64,000 nt of DNA from Alistipes sp. (GTDB lineage Bacteria > Bacteroidota > Bacteroidia > Bacteroidales > Rikenellaceae), in assembly GCA_017399485.1 (NCBI GenBank), contig JAFQCA010000021.1, positions 1 through 64,000 of the forward strand, given 5' to 3'. Both the position numbers and the translations under genes were made by a program. This document shows, piece after piece, positions 42,724-51,912 of this stretch (its first letter is position 1; each line of letters opens with the position of its first letter). Under the pieces are notes generated by a model. That model did no database searches and was not told where the DNA came from. It was given only the letters and a program-made list of their open reading frames with translations.

Positions 42724-43458
42724 TTATTTTTGGCAAGTTTGATTACACTTATTTCGGCACGTTATCCAACGCACAAATGACAGCACCACATATATTACGA
42801 TTATCGTAGGTATGGCATAACGTGTAAACAATGCTATAATAAGCACCGAGAGTAATATAAACGAGTATCGCAACTCATTGCCTCGCCAACCAAAGCCTTT
42901 GAATTTCAAGGCAAACATCCTGATTGGAGAGATTAACAGGCAAGCCATCACCACCGCTACAATCAGCACCACCTCCTTAAACATAGGCAGATAGCCGCCT
43001 GTAGCCAACATACCCAACGACAAGCAGAATAATCCGTTGGCAGGTGTTGGCAAGCCGCAGAACTCGGTATGCTGAGTATCATCCACATTAAATTTTGCCA
43101 ATCGCAACGCCGAGAACGCGACAATTATAAGCGTCAGATAACGCCCCACCTCTGCAAACGTCTCCGGCAGCAGACCTGCAGTCGGCATAGCATCATATAA
43201 TGTCCACATTGCCAACGAGGGAACCAAACCAAACGAAACCATATCGGCCAAAGAGTCCAACTCCACACCGATAGCCGACACCGACTTAAGCAAACGCGCC
43301 GCAAAGCCATCCAGGAAATCACACACAGCCGCAGCCACAACCAGCCATAAGGCTATTTTGAAATCTCCGCTTGTCAGCAACGTGATAGCAGCACACGCAC
43401 CACAGACCAAATTGCCGAGTGTCAAAAAATTGGGTATCGTAAAAAGTCTTATCTGCAT
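42724..43458 (-). CDS. pssA: CDP-diacylglycerol-serine O-phosphatidyltransferase
   Basis: 244 residues, about seven membrane segments. The CDP-alcohol phosphotransferase motif is complete: Asp47, Asp50-Gly51, Ala54-Arg55, Gly64, Asp68 and Asp72. The opening FTIPNFLTLGNLVCG is typical of phosphatidylserine synthase. It makes phosphatidylserine, the precursor of phosphatidylethanolamine, the donor used by the phosphoethanolamine transferase at 9870-11549. Divergent from the mannose-1-phosphate guanylyltransferase gene. Confidence 0.94.
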   Translation of the reverse strand: MQIRLFTIPNFLTLGNLVCGACAAITLLTSGDFKIALWLVVAAAVCDFLDGFAARLLKSVSAIGVELDSLADMVSFGLVPSLAMWTLYDAMPTAGLLPETFAEVGRYLTLIIVAFSALRLAKFNVDDTQHTEFCGLPTPANGLFCLSLGMLATGGYLPMFKEVVLIVAVVMACLLISPIRMFALKFKGFGWRGNELRYSFILLSVLIIALFTRYAIPTIIVIYVVLSFVRWITCRNKCNQTCQK

Positions 43459-43509
43459 TTTAATCGCAAAAATTTCTCATAATAATCGGCAAAGTTACGA
43501 ATTATTTTT

Positions 43510-43517
43510 TATCTTTG
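43510..43517 (+). promoter_or_regulatory. -7 box for the GDP-mannose synthesis gene
   Basis: TATCTTTG, 33 bases before the ATG at 43551. Confidence 0.5.
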
Positions 43518-43550
43518 CATAAAACTCACAAAATCTTTGCACATAACACT

Positions 43551-44624
43551 ATGAAAAGTAATACATATTGTATAATAATGGCAGGTGGTATAGGCACTCG
43601 TTTCTGGCCTATGAGCCGAAAGTCTATGCCCAAACAATTCTTGGATATTCTCGGAACGGGTAAATCATTCATCCGTGCGACCTATGAGCGTTTTGCCGCG
43701 TTGGTACCCAACGAGAATTTTATCGTCGTAACCAATCGCGCCTACAAAGAGTTGGTTCTGCAACATATCCCCGAACTCGACGAGACGCAGGTATTGTGCG
43801 AGCCGCGTGGTCGCAACACTGCACCCTGCATTGCTTATGCTGCATATTCGTTATTGAAATCAAACCCTGACGCCGAGATGATTGTCACCCCGTCAGACCA
43901 CTTGATTCTCAATGAGACGGATTTTCACGCCATCATCCGCGAGTGTCTGGAGTTTGCCGCCGAATACGATGCTCTTATGACTGTTGGCATCAACCCCACT
44001 CGCCCCGACACGGGCTATGGTTATATCCAAAAATCAAATAGCGACGTCATTAGCCGCGTAAAATGTTTTACCGAGAAACCCAACCTTGAGATGGCTCAAA
44101 CATTCATCGAAAGTGGCGAGTTTTTCTGGAACGCAGGTATCTTTATCTGGAAAGTACGCAATATTATAGAGGCTTTCAGTCAGCACCTGCCCGAACATCA
44201 CGCATTGTTTTCGGCCATCATCGACGATTTAGGCACCGAGCGCGAAGAGGCTGCTATCGAGCAAGTCTTCTCGGAGTGTAAGGCCATATCTATCGACTAT
44301 GGCGTAATGGAGAAGGCAGACAATGTATATGTTCGTTGTGGAGATTTTGGCTGGAGCGACGTCGGTACGTGGGGCTCGGTTTATCAATTATCGCGTAAAG
44401 ACGCTTTTGCCAACACCAAATCAAACGACGGATGCTATACCTACGCTACCCGTAGTTCGATTATCTCCATCCCCGAAGGCAAGGTTGCCATTATCAACGG
44501 ATTACGCGACTACATTGTGGTAGACACCGAAGATGTTTTGATGATATGTCCCCGCAGCGAGGAGCAGAGCATCAAAAAGTATATTGACGATGTAAGATTC
44601 GACAAAGGCGACAAATACATATAA
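43551..44624 (+). CDS. manC: Mannose-1-phosphate guanylyltransferase
   Basis: 357 residues from the ATG at 43551; the twelve codons upstream overlap the -7 box and are excluded. Nucleotidyltransferase signatures: IMAGGIGTRFWPMSRKSMPK, TPSDHLI, CFTEKPN and FFWNAGIFIWK. It makes GDP-mannose from mannose 1-phosphate and GTP, feeding polysaccharides and GDP-fucose. Lacks the phosphomannose isomerase domain of bifunctional forms. Single-gene transcript with a strong terminator. Confidence 0.92.
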   Translation: MKSNTYCIIMAGGIGTRFWPMSRKSMPKQFLDILGTGKSFIRATYERFAALVPNENFIVVTNRAYKELVLQHIPELDETQVLCEPRGRNTAPCIAYAAYSLLKSNPDAEMIVTPSDHLILNETDFHAIIRECLEFAAEYDALMTVGINPTRPDTGYGYIQKSNSDVISRVKCFTEKPNLEMAQTFIESGEFFWNAGIFIWKVRNIIEAFSQHLPEHHALFSAIIDDLGTEREEAAIEQVFSECKAISIDYGVMEKADNVYVRCGDFGWSDVGTWGSVYQLSRKDAFANTKSNDGCYTYATRSSIISIPEGKVAIINGLRDYIVVDTEDVLMICPRSEEQSIKKYIDDVRFDKGDKYI

Positions 44625-44670
44625 CAACCCAAATTACATTTGTCGCTTAATTTTATATACACCTTCATCG

Positions 44671-44701
44671 ACTGCCGAGCCAACCCTCGGCAGTTTTTTT
44701 T
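44671..44701 (+). terminator. Terminator after the mannose-1-phosphate guanylyltransferase
   Basis: Stem ACTGCCGAG/CTCGGCAGT with loop CCAACC and eight T residues. Confidence 0.88.
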
Positions 44702-44779
44702 ATTTCAAAAATATCTTCATTCCAACAGCAACCGCAACTCTTTTTTCACTATATCGTTTTCATTTTAATGAAAAATCCT

Positions 44780-44787
44780 TACTTTTG
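44780..44787 (+). promoter_or_regulatory. Putative -7 box for the OPT transporter
   Basis: TACTTTTG matches TAnnTTTG; 149 bases before the ATG, giving an unusually long leader. No clear -33 TTTG. Confidence 0.4.
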
Positions 44788-44936
44788 TATTATGGCTTAT
44801 TATGGGCGAATGTTGTCTTACGGATAATACCTTACTGAGTTTACCGCCACCACAACCAACTTTTAGCGCCATTTTAGAGCATAAAAACATTGACAGAGTG
44901 ACAGAGAAATAATTATTAACAAAAACAGATAAATTT

Positions 44937-46880
44937 ATGGAACAACAGAACAAAAATGTATCTCTTCCCGACAACGCCTACCGCGAATTGAAGGCGGGCG
45001 AGGAGTACAAACCTTTGATGTCGGCAGAATCCACTCCTGCCGAAGTTACGCCCTATTCTGTCACAATGGGTATCCTGATGGCTATCATCTTCTCGGCTGC
45101 CGCCGCATTCCTCGGCCTCAAGGTGGGTCAGGTATTTGAGGCTGCCATACCCATTGCAATCATCGCTGTAGGTATGGGTACTGCGTTAGGCAAGAAGAAT
45201 ATGCTCGGACAAAATGTAATCATACAGTCAATTGGCGCATCGTCAGGCGTAATCGTTGCTGGAGCAATCTTCACACTGCCTGCGTTGTACATATTGGGCC
45301 TCGAGGCAGAGTTTTATCAGATTTTCCTTTCATCACTGCTCGGAGGTGTATTGGGCATCGTACTGCTCATTCCGTTCAGAAAATATTTTGTCAAGGAGAT
45401 GCACGGCAAATACCCCTTCCCTGAGGCTACTGCCACAACCGAAGTATTGGTATCGGGCGAGAAAGGCGGTAACCAGGCAAAGTTGTTGGCTGTTGCAGGC
45501 TTGGTTGGTGGACTCTACGACTTCGCAGTCAGCACATTTGGTGCGTGGACTGAGGTCGTCTCTACCCGCATAAGCGAGTTTGGAACAATGTGTGCCGACA
45601 AATTCAAGGTTGTATTCTCTTTGAATACAGGAGCAGCGGTGTTAGGTTTGGGATACATCATCGGACTTAAATATGCCGTAATTATCACTGCAGGTTCGTG
45701 TCTTGTATGGTTCTTGATTGTACCGCTTATCGGCTCTATCGCACCCGACGCCGCATCACTTACGCCTGAAAGCATTTTCACCGATTATGGTCGCCCCATT
45801 GGCATTGGTGGTATCGCTATGGCTGGTCTTATCGGCATCATTCGTCAGGCAGGCATCATTCGTCAGGCTGTCGGTCTGGCCGTCAGCGAACTCTCTTCAA
45901 AGAAAGATGGCGCAACAGTGGTCACAGAGCGTACGCAGCGCGATTTATCTATGAAACTAATCCTTTCGGTGCTTATTGCCGCACTCATTACCACTTGGGT
46001 ATTCTTCCAATTTGGCCTTCTCGGCAATCTGGCCCAGAGCATCGTTGCATTGCTTATAGTATTTGTTATTGCATTCCTCTTTACAACCGTTGCTGCCAAC
46101 GCCATTGCCATTGTTGGTACTAACCCCGTATCGGGAATGACACTTATGACACTCATTTTGAGTTCATTGGTATTGGTAAGCATCGGCCTTAATGGCAACG
46201 AGGGTATGACAGCCGCATTGATTATCGGTGGTGTAGTATGTACCGCATTGTCTATGGCTGGAGGTTTTATCACCGACCTCAAGATTGGTTATTGGCTTGG
46301 CACGACACCCAAAAAGCAGGAGGGTTGGAAGTTCCTCGGAACATTTGTTTCAGCCGCTACGGTTGCAGGTGTAATGCTCGTATTGAACGACACTTACGGC
46401 TTCACAGGCGAGAACGCGCTCGTTGCTCCGCAGGCAAATGCTATGGCTGCCGTGATTCAACCATTGATGACAGGAGGCTCTACACCCTGGATTCTCTACT
46501 TTATGGGAGCCGCATTAGCGTTGGTTTTAACAGCCATAGGCGTTCCAGCATTGGCATTCTCACTCGGTATGTTTATACCTATGTATCTGAATGCGCCGCT
46601 GGTTATCGGTGGTCTTATCGCGTGGTTTGTATCTAACCGTTCGAAGGATGAGGCTCTCAACAAGGCTCGTTTTGACCGAGGTACACTTATTGCATCGGGA
46701 TTCATCGCCGGTGGTGCATTGATGGGTGTTATTTCTGCCGTTTTGAAATTCGTGGGCGTTGAGTGGTTTATGAGCGATTGGGCCGCATCAAAAGGCGCTG
46801 AGTGGTTAGGCTTGGCGATGTATATCGTACTTATTATTTATATGACTTGGCATACAATGAAGGCCAAGAAAGAGGAGTAA
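44937..46880 (+). CDS. OPT family oligopeptide transporter
   Basis: 647 residues, about 15-16 membrane segments. Family features: YSVTMGILMAIIFSAAAAFL, GLKVGQVFEAAIPIAIIAVG, KYPFPEATATTEVLVSGEKG and IVGTNPVSGMT. Bacterial OPT proteins are proton-coupled peptide importers. Directly upstream of pepT (50 bases), so imported tripeptides would be cut inside the cell, a sensible functional pair. Confidence 0.92.
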   Translation: MEQQNKNVSLPDNAYRELKAGEEYKPLMSAESTPAEVTPYSVTMGILMAIIFSAAAAFLGLKVGQVFEAAIPIAIIAVGMGTALGKKNMLGQNVIIQSIGASSGVIVAGAIFTLPALYILGLEAEFYQIFLSSLLGGVLGIVLLIPFRKYFVKEMHGKYPFPEATATTEVLVSGEKGGNQAKLLAVAGLVGGLYDFAVSTFGAWTEVVSTRISEFGTMCADKFKVVFSLNTGAAVLGLGYIIGLKYAVIITAGSCLVWFLIVPLIGSIAPDAASLTPESIFTDYGRPIGIGGIAMAGLIGIIRQAGIIRQAVGLAVSELSSKKDGATVVTERTQRDLSMKLILSVLIAALITTWVFFQFGLLGNLAQSIVALLIVFVIAFLFTTVAANAIAIVGTNPVSGMTLMTLILSSLVLVSIGLNGNEGMTAALIIGGVVCTALSMAGGFITDLKIGYWLGTTPKKQEGWKFLGTFVSAATVAGVMLVLNDTYGFTGENALVAPQANAMAAVIQPLMTGGSTPWILYFMGAALALVLTAIGVPALAFSLGMFIPMYLNAPLVIGGLIAWFVSNRSKDEALNKARFDRGTLIASGFIAGGALMGVISAVLKFVGVEWFMSDWAASKGAEWLGLAMYIVLIIYMTWHTMKAKKEE

Positions 46881-46930
46881 CCAGACATAAAGCATTACTT
46901 TAATTGAACTAAAATAAACTATTGAACAAT

Positions 46931-48148
46931 ATGGAATTAAAAGATAGATTTCTAAAGTACGTTTCGTTTGATACACAATCAAACGAGGAGAGCCAGACAT
47001 TCCCTTCAACCGACAAGCAACTCGTATTGCTGAATTACTTAGCAGATGAGATGCGCACGCTCGGTATGACAGATGTAACAGTCGATAAATATGGTTATGC
47101 GATGGGTACAATCCCCGCATCGGAGGGCTATGAGAATGCACCCGTAATCGGCTTTATCGCCCACGTTGATACAGCACCCGATATGAGTGGCAAGGATGTA
47201 AAACCTCACATCATTGAGGAGTATGACGGCAGCGACATCCGACTTAATGCATCACTTGAGATGAAGGTGGCCAACTTCCCAGAACTCAAGAACTTTATTG
47301 GACACACCTTAATCCACACCGACGGTACTACCCTGCTCGGTGCCGACGACAAGGCAGGTTGCGCAGAGATTATGACGGCAGCCGAATATTTGATGTCACA
47401 TCCCGAAATAAAGCACGGTAAGATTCGTCTGGGATTCACACCCGACGAGGAGATTGGACGAGGTGTCGATTATTTCGATGTAAAGGCATTCGGTGCTGAT
47501 TTCGCGTACACTATGGATGGAAGCGCAAAGGGAGAGTTGGAGTATGAGAATTTCAACGCCGCCGCAGCAACAATCGAGATTCAAGGATGTAACGTACACC
47601 CGGGCTATGCCAAAAACAAGATGATTAACGCCATTCAGGTTGCCTGCGAATTAAACGCTTTATTGCCTGCCGTTGAGCGTCCCGAACACACCGAAGGTTA
47701 TGAGGGTTTCTACCATTGTGTAGGTTTCAACGGCACGGTTGAAAATGCCAAGATATCATATATCATACGCGACCATTGCAGCGAGAAATTCGAGCAGAAG
47801 AAGGTCTATATGTGGAGTTGCGTCGATTTATTGCAGAAGCGTTATGGCGAGGGTGTATTGAAACTCACTCTCAAGGACCAATATTTCAATATGCGCAAGA
47901 TGGTCGAGCCTCACCCCCAGGTAATCGAAAAGGCTATGGAGGCTATGCGTCAAGCCGATGTCGAGCCTATCGTAAAACCTATTCGCGGTGGAACGGATGG
48001 CGCACGTCTGTCGTTTATGGGACTGCCCTGCCCCAACATCTTTGCAGGCGGAATGAACTTCCACGGCAAGTTTGAGTATTGCTCGCTCAACACGATGCAA
48101 AAAGCCACACAGGTTATTATCAACTTGGCACAATTGTGGGCAAAATAG
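46931..48148 (+). CDS. pepT: Peptidase T (tripeptide aminopeptidase)
   Basis: 405 residues from the ATG at 46931 (an in-frame TTG three codons earlier is unlikely). M20 metallopeptidase with zinc ligands in FIAHVDTAPD, GADDKAG and FTPDEEIGRG, plus the PepT-type YTMDGSAKGELEYENFNA. Cuts N-terminal residues from tripeptides. It follows the OPT transporter with no terminator between them. Confidence 0.95.
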   Translation: MELKDRFLKYVSFDTQSNEESQTFPSTDKQLVLLNYLADEMRTLGMTDVTVDKYGYAMGTIPASEGYENAPVIGFIAHVDTAPDMSGKDVKPHIIEEYDGSDIRLNASLEMKVANFPELKNFIGHTLIHTDGTTLLGADDKAGCAEIMTAAEYLMSHPEIKHGKIRLGFTPDEEIGRGVDYFDVKAFGADFAYTMDGSAKGELEYENFNAAAATIEIQGCNVHPGYAKNKMINAIQVACELNALLPAVERPEHTEGYEGFYHCVGFNGTVENAKISYIIRDHCSEKFEQKKVYMWSCVDLLQKRYGEGVLKLTLKDQYFNMRKMVEPHPQVIEKAMEAMRQADVEPIVKPIRGGTDGARLSFMGLPCPNIFAGGMNFHGKFEYCSLNTMQKATQVIINLAQLWAK

Positions 48149-48194
48149 GCGACTTAAAGTAACACTTTAGATTAAGCATTATAAGTATATTAAT

Positions 48195-48707
48195 ATGAAT
48201 TACTTCAAGGAGATTAATCCTGCCGACATCAGTGACAATGTCATAAAACTAATAGGCTCGGATTGGATGCTCATTACGGCTGGTGACCACGTCCGTCAAA
48301 ACTGTATGACAGCATCGTGGGGAGGCATAGGCGTTATGTGGAACTACCCTGTTGCGGTAGCGGTCATTCGCCCGCAACGATTCACATACGAATTCACCGA
48401 GCGTGAGGATAAACTGACACTATCATTTCTTGGTGAGGAGTATCGCAAAGCCCTCTCCTACTGTGGCACACATTCGGGACGCGATGAAGATAAGATTGCA
48501 AATGCTGGTCTATCCGTAGCATTTACCGAGAGTGACACCCCCGCTATTGCACAGGCAAGGCTTGTGCTTGAGTGTAAGAAATTATATGTTTCAGACCTCA
48601 AAGCAGAGAATTTCCTTGACCAGACGATTATCGAGCGTTGGTATCCCGAAAAGGATTTTCATCGTGCTTACGTATTACAGATTCTCACGGCATATATAAA
48701 GGAGTAG
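48195..48707 (+). CDS. Flavin reductase-like domain protein
   Basis: 170 residues. FMN-binding split-barrel protein of flavin reductase type: CMTASWGGIGVMWNYPVAVA, VIRPQRFTYEF and LSYCGTHSGRDEDK. Related Bacteroidetes proteins are annotated as flavin reductases, substrate unproven. Seven bases before nadE, so probably co-transcribed; nadE would supply NAD for such a reductase, which is only suggestive. Confidence 0.83.
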   Translation: MNYFKEINPADISDNVIKLIGSDWMLITAGDHVRQNCMTASWGGIGVMWNYPVAVAVIRPQRFTYEFTEREDKLTLSFLGEEYRKALSYCGTHSGRDEDKIANAGLSVAFTESDTPAIAQARLVLECKKLYVSDLKAENFLDQTIIERWYPEKDFHRAYVLQILTAYIKE

Positions 48708-48713
48708 CCCAAT

Positions 48714-50636
48714 ATGAATAAATATGGATATATTAAGGTTGCAGCAGCCATACCGCGTGTTAAGGTAGCCGATTGCGCACATAATGCCCAACAGATTATA
48801 TCGCTTATAAATCAGGCGAATGAGAGAGGTGTAAATGTAATATCGTTCCCCGAATTATCGATTACATCCTGCTCGTGTGGTGATTTGTTTCGACAAGGTA
48901 CTCTCCTGCGCAAGGCAGAGAGCGCACTTGAACAGATAGCCGAAGCAACCGAGCAACTGCAAATTGTTGCCATCGTCGGTCTGCCAATCGCCATCAACGA
49001 TTCATTGTATGATTGCGCAGCCGTCGTTGCGCGAGGTGAGATATTGGGCGTCATACCCAAATCATACATTCCGACATCAGGCACAATGAACGACAGCCGT
49101 TGGTTCACGTCGGGCGACAAGTTGGATGCTACGGAGATTTTGTTGGCTGGAAATTATGTACAGGCTGACAAATACCTATTATTTGACATTGACGGAGTAC
49201 GTTTCGGAGTTGAAATTGGCGAGGATTTATGCAGTCCTATTCCACCCTCTACCTATCAGGCTATGGGCGGAGCGCAACTCATATTCAACCTATCGGCCAC
49301 AGCCGAGCGCATAGACAGCCGTTCATTTACCGAACAACTCTTAAAGCAACACTCTGCCCGTACTCACTCTGCCTACATATACTCTTCGGCTGGCTACGGA
49401 GAGTCATCGGCAGATGCCATATATACGGGCAATGCTATAATTGTCGAGAATGGTAATATCTTAGCACAGAACGAGCGTTTCTGCCTTAACGAACAACTCA
49501 TCGTAGCAGATATAGATGCCGAATTGCTCGACAATGAGCGTCTGCGTTGCAACGTCAGCAAATGCAATAGCGAAGATAGTTTTTACACGACAATAGGTGT
49601 AGATACATACATCGAGTCGGAATCTACGCTTGACCGCCACATCGAGCCTATGCCATTTGTACCCACTGATGAGGATTGCGACCAACGTTGCAAAGAGATA
49701 TTTGCCATACAGACTCTTGGACTGGCCAAACGCATAGAGCACACTTGTTGCAAAAGCGCAGTCATCGGTATATCGGGAGGTCTGGATTCGACATTGGCTT
49801 TGCTTGTCGCTGTTAATACGTTTGACAGGTTAGGTCTTGACCGTAAAGGTATTATAGGCATAACAATGCCAGGATTCGGCACCACAGACCGCACTTACAA
49901 CAACGCCATAACACTAATCAACGAGTTAGGCATCACCCTGCGCGAGATACCTATTGCGGCAGCGTGTCGTCAGCACTTTAGCGACATAGGCCTTGCCGAG
50001 AGTGACCGCTCGGTTACTTATGAGAACTCTCAGGCCCGTGAACGTACACAGATACTTATGGACGTAGCCAATATGACAAATGGCATTGTAATAGGCACGG
50101 GCGATTTGAGTGAATTGGCATTAGGCTGGGCCACATACAATGGCGACCAGATGTCGATGTATGGCGTAAACAGCGATATTCCCAAAACACTTGTAAGGCA
50201 TTTGGTCTTGTGGGCGGCTCGCAACCAGAGCAGCGAAAAGGTGCGTCACGCATTGGAAGATGTTGTAGCAACACCGGTCAGCCCCGAACTACTACCCGCC
50301 AACGAGCAGGGCGAGATTACTCAAAAAACTGAAGATTTAGTCGGCCCCTATGAGTTGCACGACTTTATCCTATTCCACTTTATTCGCAACGGTTTTTCAC
50401 CCGCCAAAATACTATTCTTGGCAGAAAAGGCGTTTGATAAACGATACGACAAAGCAACAATAGCGAAGTGGATAAAGACCTTCTTCCGCCGTTTCTTTAT
50501 GCAGCAGTTCAAACGTTCGGCCCTACCCGACGGTCCGACGGTGGGTAGCGTAGCGCTATCTTCGCATAGCGATTGGCGGATGGTTGCAGATGCTTCAGCC
50601 GCAATATGGATGGAGGAGTGCGAGAAATTGCAATAA
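48714..50636 (+). CDS. nadE: Glutamine-dependent NAD+ synthetase
   Basis: 640 residues. The N-terminal nitrilase-type glutaminase domain (about 1-280) has the Glu in SFPELSIT, Lys in VIPKSYIP and Cys in GEDLCSP. The C-terminal synthetase has the ATP loop GISGGLDST (about residue 352) and GTGDLSELALGW. It amidates nicotinic acid adenine dinucleotide. Two-domain form, full length. Confidence 0.97.
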   Translation: MNKYGYIKVAAAIPRVKVADCAHNAQQIISLINQANERGVNVISFPELSITSCSCGDLFRQGTLLRKAESALEQIAEATEQLQIVAIVGLPIAINDSLYDCAAVVARGEILGVIPKSYIPTSGTMNDSRWFTSGDKLDATEILLAGNYVQADKYLLFDIDGVRFGVEIGEDLCSPIPPSTYQAMGGAQLIFNLSATAERIDSRSFTEQLLKQHSARTHSAYIYSSAGYGESSADAIYTGNAIIVENGNILAQNERFCLNEQLIVADIDAELLDNERLRCNVSKCNSEDSFYTTIGVDTYIESESTLDRHIEPMPFVPTDEDCDQRCKEIFAIQTLGLAKRIEHTCCKSAVIGISGGLDSTLALLVAVNTFDRLGLDRKGIIGITMPGFGTTDRTYNNAITLINELGITLREIPIAAACRQHFSDIGLAESDRSVTYENSQARERTQILMDVANMTNGIVIGTGDLSELALGWATYNGDQMSMYGVNSDIPKTLVRHLVLWAARNQSSEKVRHALEDVVATPVSPELLPANEQGEITQKTEDLVGPYELHDFILFHFIRNGFSPAKILFLAEKAFDKRYDKATIAKWIKTFFRRFFMQQFKRSALPDGPTVGSVALSSHSDWRMVADASAAIWMEECEKLQ

Positions 50637-50658
50637 AACAAATAATAACAAAATAAAT

Positions 50659-51261
50659 ATGAAGAAATCATTATTGACTATCATTGCCTGCCTTGCTTTG
50701 GGATGTGCAAATGTGTCGGCACAAAATTGGCTTGATGCACTCAAAGGTGCAGCCACCGCAGCAATAGACAAGGCTACAGGAGGCAAACTGACCGAGAAGG
50801 CTATCATCGGCACGTGGAAGTATGCACAGCCTGCCGTAAAACTCACCTCATCGACAAATGCTCTTTCAGAGGTTGCCAGCGGTGCTGCAGCATCGACTCT
50901 GCAATCCAAAATAAAACCCTATTACGAGAAGATAGGAATTAAACCGGGTGCCTGCACCTTTGTATTCAAGGAAGATGGCACATTCTCTTCAACATTTGGG
51001 CAGCGAACATCAACGGGAAAATATACGTTTGACGCAAAGACCAATCAGATTTCGCTAAAATACGACAGTGGCTTATTCAACACTAAAGCCATTACTGCAT
51101 ACGCATATATTAATGGCACAAATCTGCAGTTGGGATTTGCGATGGACAAATTGCTCACCATTATGACTACTTTAGGGTCAAACATCGAATCACTGTCGCT
51201 GGTAACAGAGTTATTGAAGCAATACGATGGCGTAAAGATTGGATTTGAGTTCTCAAAATAA
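50659..51261 (+). CDS. DUF4923 family secreted protein, copy 1
   Basis: 200 residues from the ATG at 50659. Signal peptide ends VSAQ near residue 22; an earlier open frame within nadE is ignored. Pattern GTWKYAQPAVKLTSSTNAL, FKEDGTFSSTFGQR, GKYTFDAKTNQISLKY matches the DUF4923 lipocalin-like family of Bacteroidales. Function unknown. It begins 22 bases after nadE and is followed 9 bases later by a paralogue. Confidence 0.78.
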   Translation: MKKSLLTIIACLALGCANVSAQNWLDALKGAATAAIDKATGGKLTEKAIIGTWKYAQPAVKLTSSTNALSEVASGAAASTLQSKIKPYYEKIGIKPGACTFVFKEDGTFSSTFGQRTSTGKYTFDAKTNQISLKYDSGLFNTKAITAYAYINGTNLQLGFAMDKLLTIMTTLGSNIESLSLVTELLKQYDGVKIGFEFSK

Positions 51262-51270
51262 TTATGCTCT

Positions 51271-51885
51271 ATGAAAAAGATATTATATGTTCTAATATTT
51301 TCCATAGCCGTATTCAGCACGACAAACGCATCGGCTCAAACACTTGAGGGCCTGTTTAACAGTTTAAGCAAAATGCTCTCGGCAGAAAGCAGCACACCCA
51401 AACAAGAGGTAAAAGTAGAATACCCTACCGAGAAGGAGATTATAGGCAAATGGAACTACCAAGAGATGTGTATGGAATATACGGGCGATAGCACTTTGGC
51501 TTCGATTGCCGTATCTTCAGCGGCCTCTCAACTACCCACTTTGGCAGCAAAGGTCGGATTGACAGGAAAGGAGTATGTACGCATCAAGGGGGATGGTTCG
51601 ATGTTATTCGTAGGCGGAGATAATAAGATTGAGGCCAAATATACCTATGTAAAGCCTACGGGAAAAATCATCGTATCGGTTGTCCACAATGGTAAAACCA
51701 TTACACTCACAGGCGTTGTCAGCAAAACCAACGGGGCGTTGAAGGTAATGTTTAACGCCAATGAAGTTGTGGCCAAAGCCGAGATGGTATCATCAAGATT
51801 TAAGGATAACTCGACATTTGCAATCCTCAAGGAGATGATAAACAGTTATCCCGGCATAATGGGTGGAGCCATTTTCAAGAAATAG
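51271..51885 (+). CDS. DUF4923 family secreted protein, copy 2
   Basis: 204 residues with a signal peptide ending ASAQ near residue 22. The same fold pattern as the preceding gene: GKWNYQEMCMEYTGDSTLAS, IKGDGSMLFVGG, KYTYVKPTGKIIVSV. The two paralogues are clearly diverged, so the duplication is old. Twenty-seven bases before the GH20 gene, probably one transcript. Function unknown. Confidence 0.76.
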   Translation: MKKILYVLIFSIAVFSTTNASAQTLEGLFNSLSKMLSAESSTPKQEVKVEYPTEKEIIGKWNYQEMCMEYTGDSTLASIAVSSAASQLPTLAAKVGLTGKEYVRIKGDGSMLFVGGDNKIEAKYTYVKPTGKIIVSVVHNGKTITLTGVVSKTNGALKVMFNANEVVAKAEMVSSRFKDNSTFAILKEMINSYPGIMGGAIFKK

Positions 51886-51912
51886 CAATACTAATAATCC
51901 CATACTATAAGA

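Larger units (their letters stand above)
44625..44936. other. Intergenic region with terminator and promoter
   Basis: No gene seen. It holds the terminator at 44671-44701 and a TACTTTTG box at 44780-44787, leaving a leader of about 145 bases before the OPT transporter. The leader has no hairpins that I can match to a known riboswitch. Confidence 0.5.
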
